Positions 6,787 to 10,123 of a DNA stretch of 10,123 bases are shown piece after piece. The position numbers and the translations under genes are program-made. The notes under the pieces were generated by a model, which did no database searches, was not told the origin of the DNA, and saw nothing but the letters and a program-made list of their open reading frames with translations. Source of the stretch: CAZFIM01 sp964519615 (GTDB lineage Bacteria; Chloroflexota; Dehalococcoidia; GIF9; UBA5629); the NCBI GenBank assembly GCA_964519615.1, contig CAZFIM010000084.1, positions 1-10,123 of the forward strand. Direction: 5' to 3'. Position 1 is the stretch's first letter. Every line of letters begins with the position of its first letter.

Positions 6787-7719
6787 ATGCAGGTTTATTT
6801 TTGGATAATCATCGCTATTGTAATAATCGCTCTCCTCTATCTGGGAATCTCGTATATATTCTCCGTATTCCTGGTGCATTCACACAGACAGCCGATTGTT
6901 CGCGGACCCCGCGAGTACGGGATGACGTATGAGGATATTCAGTTTAAAAGCAGCGACGGCCTGACGCTAAAAGGGTGGTTCATTCCCGGAAAAGGAAAGG
7001 GTATTGTCGTTATTACACATCCCTTCCCCTTTAATCGTCACGGTTTTCTCAAGAAATATCAGGGAATAGTCACCAGACTCAAGCCGGATGTGGATCTGTT
7101 ACAGACCGCCCGTGCCGTAAATAGGGCTGGGTATTCAGTGTTGATGTTTGATTTTAGAAATCATGGCGAAAGCAGCAAGGGAATAACTGGTGTAGGATTA
7201 ACCGAGTATCAGGATGTATTGGGGGCACTTGCCTATTTGAAAAGCCGGCCTGATTCGTGTTCTCTCCCTGTGGCCTTTGTCAGCTTCTGTATGGGGGCAA
7301 ATTCTACTATAATCGCTATGAGCAAAGAGAAAGCTGCTTTTGAAAAGGTAAAATGCATTATTGCTGTTCAGCCGGTATCGATGGCCGTATTTTTGCGCTG
7401 CTATGTAAAGAAGTTGTACTCAGTACTGGCTCTTGTTTTGATCCCAATGGTGGAAAAATTCTGTAAAATGAGGGGTGGTTATGAGTTCCGAGAGATGACT
7501 CCGTTACCGTATTGTAAGGATATTACCATACCTGTGCTTTACGTTCAAGCAAGAAGCGATCCGTGGACCATTCCGGATGATATTAGAAGTTTCTATGATG
7601 AGACTCCGGATCCACTTGAATTGTGGTTGCTCGAGGAGGAAATGGGAAGGTTCGATGCTTATAACTATGTTGGCAATCACTCTGAAAGAATAGTAGGGTT
7701 TATTGGTAAATACCTGTAA
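6787..7719 (+). CDS. Membrane-anchored alpha/beta hydrolase with a cysteine nucleophile
   Basis: This 310-residue protein begins with one strong membrane segment (about 4-29) and no obvious cleavage site, so it is probably tethered to the membrane. An alpha/beta-hydrolase domain follows. Its elements are a beta-hairpin entry SSDGLTLKGWFIPGKGKG (55-72), the oxyanion-hole strand VVITHPF (74-80), FDFRNHGES (121-129) and the nucleophile elbow FVSFCMGAN (164-172). The acid loop is VQARSDPW (Asp258) and the catalytic histidine lies in VGNHSERI (His298). The elbow has Cys168 where most members have serine, as in dienelactone hydrolase, and the preceding G-x position is Ser-Phe. The acid and histidine are spaced normally, so it is likely an active hydrolase or thioesterase of unknown substrate. 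GAGAGAG six bases before the ATG supports the start. The gene sits 156 bp behind DUF502 on the same strand, and the two may be cotranscribed. Confidence 0.85.
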   Translation: MQVYFWIIIAIVIIALLYLGISYIFSVFLVHSHRQPIVRGPREYGMTYEDIQFKSSDGLTLKGWFIPGKGKGIVVITHPFPFNRHGFLKKYQGIVTRLKPDVDLLQTARAVNRAGYSVLMFDFRNHGESSKGITGVGLTEYQDVLGALAYLKSRPDSCSLPVAFVSFCMGANSTIIAMSKEKAAFEKVKCIIAVQPVSMAVFLRCYVKKLYSVLALVLIPMVEKFCKMRGGYEFREMTPLPYCKDITIPVLYVQARSDPWTIPDDIRSFYDETPDPLELWLLEEEMGRFDAYNYVGNHSERIVGFIGKYL

Positions 7720-7818
7720 AATCTTGAAGGGGCTGAAATAATCATTGCTGCAATCGCTGAGAGTAAAAATGTATACTGTCATGCTGCCGCAATTTGTGTA
7801 GAAAGCACAGTTATCAAT

Positions 7819-8052
7819 TTAAAAAGATGACGCTCTGGTAATATTTTTCCATACCCATCTCTTTGCAATAAATAATTGCAGGATGTTCTTTGTTTGATCA
7901 TCTGCCATATGCAGCGCTGAGCACAGCTGCTCTACAGTGGCGCTGCCTGCCCTTTCAAGAAAGCTTAGCACTCGCGCCTCGTCGTCCTTTTTTTCTATTT
8001 GCAGCGCGTGAATAGCTCTTCTACCTGATTCATTGATTACATAATATTCCAT
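7819..8052 (-). CDS. Small winged-helix-like protein (putative DNA-binding)
   Basis: This 77-residue protein of unassigned family fits a helix-turn-helix pattern. The segment EARVLSFLERAGSATVEQL (25-43) reads as helix, short turn and start of a second helix. A possible recognition helix at about 51-64 (DDQTKNILQLFIAK) and a basic/aromatic tail (RWVWKN) follow, as in small MarR/DeoR-like or archaeal-style winged-helix proteins. I chose the ATG at 8052 and not the longer reading (8073) because GGAGGTG lies eight bases upstream of it. The longer version would begin inside that ribosome site. The gene is convergent with the hydrolase gene and divergent from the pilin-like gene, so it could regulate the latter, but nothing in the sequence proves this. 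Confidence 0.6.
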   Translation of the reverse strand: MEYYVINESGRRAIHALQIEKKDDEARVLSFLERAGSATVEQLCSALHMADDQTKNILQLFIAKRWVWKNITRASSF

Positions 8053-8060
8053 GTAAACAG

Positions 8061-8067
8061 CACCTCC
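8061..8067 (-). promoter_or_regulatory. Shine-Dalgarno GGAGGTG that fixes the start of the winged-helix gene
   Basis: A near-perfect ribosome binding site eight bases before the ATG at 8052. It decides between that start and an upstream ATG at 8073, and it is the strongest Shine-Dalgarno in the window. A TATAAT-like box lies about 80 bases further upstream, but without a matching -35. Confidence 0.7.
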
Positions 8068-8275
8068 GGTCACGCCGACCCTGCAATTACTAATGATACT
8101 GTATTGCCCAATAATGGTACAAATGCCTCATTACTCAAGAAAAATATTATAAAGTATGGTGTGAAATAGGACTATTGTACTAACGGAAAAGTACTAAAGT
8201 CTCATACCAATCTCTTGCAACTGTAATTCATTGGAGTTAAGCTCAAAATACGGTCTTTATGTGGAATATTAGATC

Positions 8276-9739
8276 ATGAATTGGCTGCAAATGAACAATA
8301 GACAGGTGCTGAAGCAATTATCCGGCGTAGTCCATAAGGGCTTAAAGCGGTTCGCTTCTGACCGCGGTATTACTTTACCTATTGTATTGGTGATGCTGCT
8401 AATTGGCGCTTTGTTGATAATCCCCACAATGGACCTGCTTTCAACCGGTCTGAAGTCAAACATAATAGCTGACGAAGCTGATATGAGCTTGTATGCCGCT
8501 GACGCCGGCATAGAAAAAGCATTGTGGCATATTCAATATGATAGCGGTTTTGCTTTGCCGGAGGAGGGAGAATCGGTTTCAGTAGATTTTACGGATGATG
8601 CAAACGGAAACACGGTAATAGTTTCAATTCTCAATGAAGGTATCCTTGGTTACAAGGTTACCTCGGTAGCTGCTAATGATATCAGCCGTACTTCTACTAC
8701 CATTATTACGTATGTGACGATAACACAAACCCCGACGTCATCAATTTTCGATTATGCCGCGGCAAGTCTTAACGGCAATGTAGATATCACAGGTGCTGTA
8801 CATGTTTTTTCCGACCCACCGGGAGAGGGCGATATATTCGCTAATCTCGGTGATGTAAATATTTCAGGCAGCTCACATATTGAAGGGAATGCTGCCGCAA
8901 CAGGTGTGGTTAATTCTACAGGTGCTGCTGCAGTCGATGGACAGCAAATTGAGGCTGCTGCGGCGCTTGATGCCGATTTATTCAGGGCGGAACTCGATTC
9001 GATCACAGCTGAAATATTTACCAGTGTAACGGATATTAGCTGTCCATTTGTGTTGACAACGGGTGATTGGGTGATTTCATCATCAGGTATATATTCTGAT
9101 CTGCCCAGAATTCAAGGCAACTTAAAAATTATTGGAGATATTAGCGTTACTTTTCCTCATGCTGTGTGTATAGAAGGGAATCTTGAAGTACCGGCCAATG
9201 CTGTAATTGTCTTTAGCGATAAAGTCTCTGTTGGCGGTGATGTCATACTATCCGGTGCAAACGGAATAATAACCTTCCAGAATACGCTCTATGTTGGTGA
9301 TGATTTGGTGGTAAGCGGCACAAGTGAATTAGTTATGGAAGAAGATGCTTACATAGTCGATCAAATACAAATGACTGGCAGCGGCCTCAGAGGAGGTGCT
9401 ACTCTTATTGCGGGAGGAGATATCACTCTTGCCGGCAGCGGCAAATTGAATGACGTTACGGATATTCCATTTATCATTTCAGAAAATGGCAATGTGGATT
9501 TTGCGGGAAGCAATGTTATTTCAGCAATAGTATGTGCACCTCACGGAGAAGTTGACCTTAGCGGAAATGTAGCTATCTATGGAAGTGTAATTGGTGATAG
9601 CGTTGTTCAAATCCTTGGTAGTGTAGAGATTGAATATCCTGCCGATCTCACTGACCGTGATGATTTGCCGCAGAGTGGCGCTGATGAGACCAGCCGTATG
9701 ACGGTTACGTCTCACTCTATTACACGTTCCGGCGGCTAA
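8276..9739 (+). CDS. Pilin-like (PilX/type IV prepilin-type) protein with a repetitive beta-rich C-terminal half
   Basis: This 487-residue protein has a basic N-terminus (1-30), then DRGITLPIVLVMLLIG (29-44) leading a hydrophobic helix to about residue 50. This is a class III (prepilin peptidase) type signal with predicted cleavage after Gly31. SLYAADAGIEKALWHI (71-86) matches the AaeAGlekA block of PilX-like minor pilins. The +5 glutamate of major pilins is absent, as in GspK/PilX-type minor subunits. From about 160 onward short repeats recur: GNVDITGAVHV, GDVNISGSSHI, GNLKIIGDISV, GDVILSGANGI, GDDLVVSGTSEL, GDITLAGSG, GNVDFAGSN and GEVDLSGNVAI. They suggest a parallel beta-helix or bactofilin-like solenoid. 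The protein is probably surface-exposed or a pseudopilin cargo. No other pilus genes lie in the window. No strong ribosome site precedes the ATG at 8276; an in-frame ATG at 8291 is an alternative. It ends overlapping the convergent ABC gene by 4 bp. Confidence 0.75.
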   Translation: MNWLQMNNRQVLKQLSGVVHKGLKRFASDRGITLPIVLVMLLIGALLIIPTMDLLSTGLKSNIIADEADMSLYAADAGIEKALWHIQYDSGFALPEEGESVSVDFTDDANGNTVIVSILNEGILGYKVTSVAANDISRTSTTIITYVTITQTPTSSIFDYAAASLNGNVDITGAVHVFSDPPGEGDIFANLGDVNISGSSHIEGNAAATGVVNSTGAAAVDGQQIEAAAALDADLFRAELDSITAEIFTSVTDISCPFVLTTGDWVISSSGIYSDLPRIQGNLKIIGDISVTFPHAVCIEGNLEVPANAVIVFSDKVSVGGDVILSGANGIITFQNTLYVGDDLVVSGTSELVMEEDAYIVDQIQMTGSGLRGGATLIAGGDITLAGSGKLNDVTDIPFIISENGNVDFAGSNVISAIVCAPHGEVDLSGNVAIYGSVIGDSVVQILGSVEIEYPADLTDRDDLPQSGADETSRMTVTSHSITRSGG

Positions 9740-10123
9740 CTCACCACGCCGCTAATATATGCTCTTGTTCTCTCTTCTTTGGGATTGTTAAGCACAACCT
9801 CAGCAGGTCCGTGCTCAACAAGTTCTCCGAGGTAGAGAAAAATAATGTAATCAGCCAGTCGTTTTGCCTGCCGCAGGATATGGCTGACGATAACCAGAGT
9901 ATAATTCTCCTTCAATTCAAGAAATGTCCTTTCTATTCGTTGCGAGGACACAGGATCCAGTGCTGATGTAGGTTCGTCACCGAGAATTATTTCAGGTTCT
10001 ACTGCAAGACATCTGGCAAGGCAGAGCCTTTGCTGTTGACCTGCAGATAGCTTGGTTGCGGGGCTGTTGAGTCTGTCTTTAACCTCATCCCACAGTTCAG
10101 CCATTTTAAGGTAACGTTCCACC
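9736..10123 (-). CDS. pstB: ABC transporter ATPase, PstB-like (phosphate), C-terminal part, 5' end off window
   Basis: The visible 129 codons cover the second half of an ABC ATPase: signature LSAGQQQRLCLAR (about 25-37 of the fragment), Walker B EIILGDEP (44-51), D-loop SALD (53-56) and H-loop IVSH (78-81). The segment LWDEVKDRL just before the signature, and the ending YLGELVEHG...AYISG, are characteristic of PstB, which energises phosphate uptake by PstSCA at the inner membrane. The signature has Ala in place of the first Gly of LSGGQ, a tolerated change. Walker A and the natural start lie outside the window; the GTG at 10122-10120 is an internal codon. Its stop (TAG, 9738-9736) overlaps the stop of the convergent pilin-like gene. 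A tungstate/molybdate-type ATPase is a less likely alternative. The rest of a pst cluster would be expected beyond the window. Confidence 0.75.
   Translation of the reverse strand, partial: VERYLKMAELWDEVKDRLNSPATKLSAGQQQRLCLARCLAVEPEIILGDEPTSALDPVSSQRIERTFLELKENYTLVIVSHILRQAKRLADYIIFLYLGELVEHGPAEVVLNNPKEERTRAYISGVVS

Noticed and set aside
6708..6932. Plus-strand open frame overlapping the start of the alpha/beta hydrolase
   Set aside because: It is out of frame with the hydrolase, has no family resemblance and is explained as a shadow frame.
8053..8073. Longer N-terminus for the small winged-helix protein
   Set aside because: The extra seven codons run through the GGAGGTG ribosome site that serves the ATG at 8052.

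Overview
The window is about 10.1 kb of moderately AT-leaning bacterial DNA, apparently from a metagenome assembly because it contains a scaffold gap of exactly 100 N. The gene mix points to an anaerobe, most plausibly a Chloroflexota/Dehalococcoidia-like organism. That mix is a reductive-dehalogenase-like corrinoid/iron-sulfur protein, a URO-D-superfamily protein and a DUF502 membrane protein. The taxonomic call is inference from gene content only.

Layout. Positions 1-5449 carry five minus-strand genes with substantial gaps between them: the 5' end of an MFS transporter, the RdhA-like protein, the rRNA/tRNA methyltransferase RlmN, a URO-D/MtaA-superfamily protein and a two-domain cupin. A 16-bp perfect hairpin lies between the cupin and the URO-D gene. 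From 5723 the direction switches to plus: a DUF502 membrane protein split by the N gap, then a membrane-anchored alpha/beta hydrolase. A small minus-strand winged-helix-like protein follows. Next comes a long plus-strand pilin-like protein with a repetitive beta-rich C-terminal half. The window closes with the C-terminal part of a PstB-like ABC ATPase on the minus strand, whose 3' end overlaps the pilin-like gene tail-to-tail by 4 bp.

How the genes may work together. The MFS transporter, RdhA-like protein, URO-D protein and cupin are all of kinds found in anaerobic catabolism of small organic or halogenated/methoxylated compounds. RlmN is a housekeeping gene lying among them, and the intergenic gaps (about 140-330 bp) argue against one tight operon. 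The RdhA-like protein has no Tat signal and no RdhB membrane anchor gene beside it, so it is better viewed as a cytoplasmic enzyme than as a respiratory terminal reductase. The right half (DUF502, hydrolase, pilin-like protein, PstB) looks like unrelated envelope and transport functions.

The clearest technical point is that the N gap is flanked by two identical 55-bp copies. Removing one copy plus the gap restores a single 250-residue DUF502 reading frame, so the duplication is almost certainly an unmerged contig overlap and not biology. I found no RNA gene, CRISPR array, insertion sequence or clear new multi-gene system. The best candidates for novelty are the RdhA-like protein, the URO-D protein with an altered metal site, the Cys-nucleophile hydrolase and the orphan pilin-like protein.
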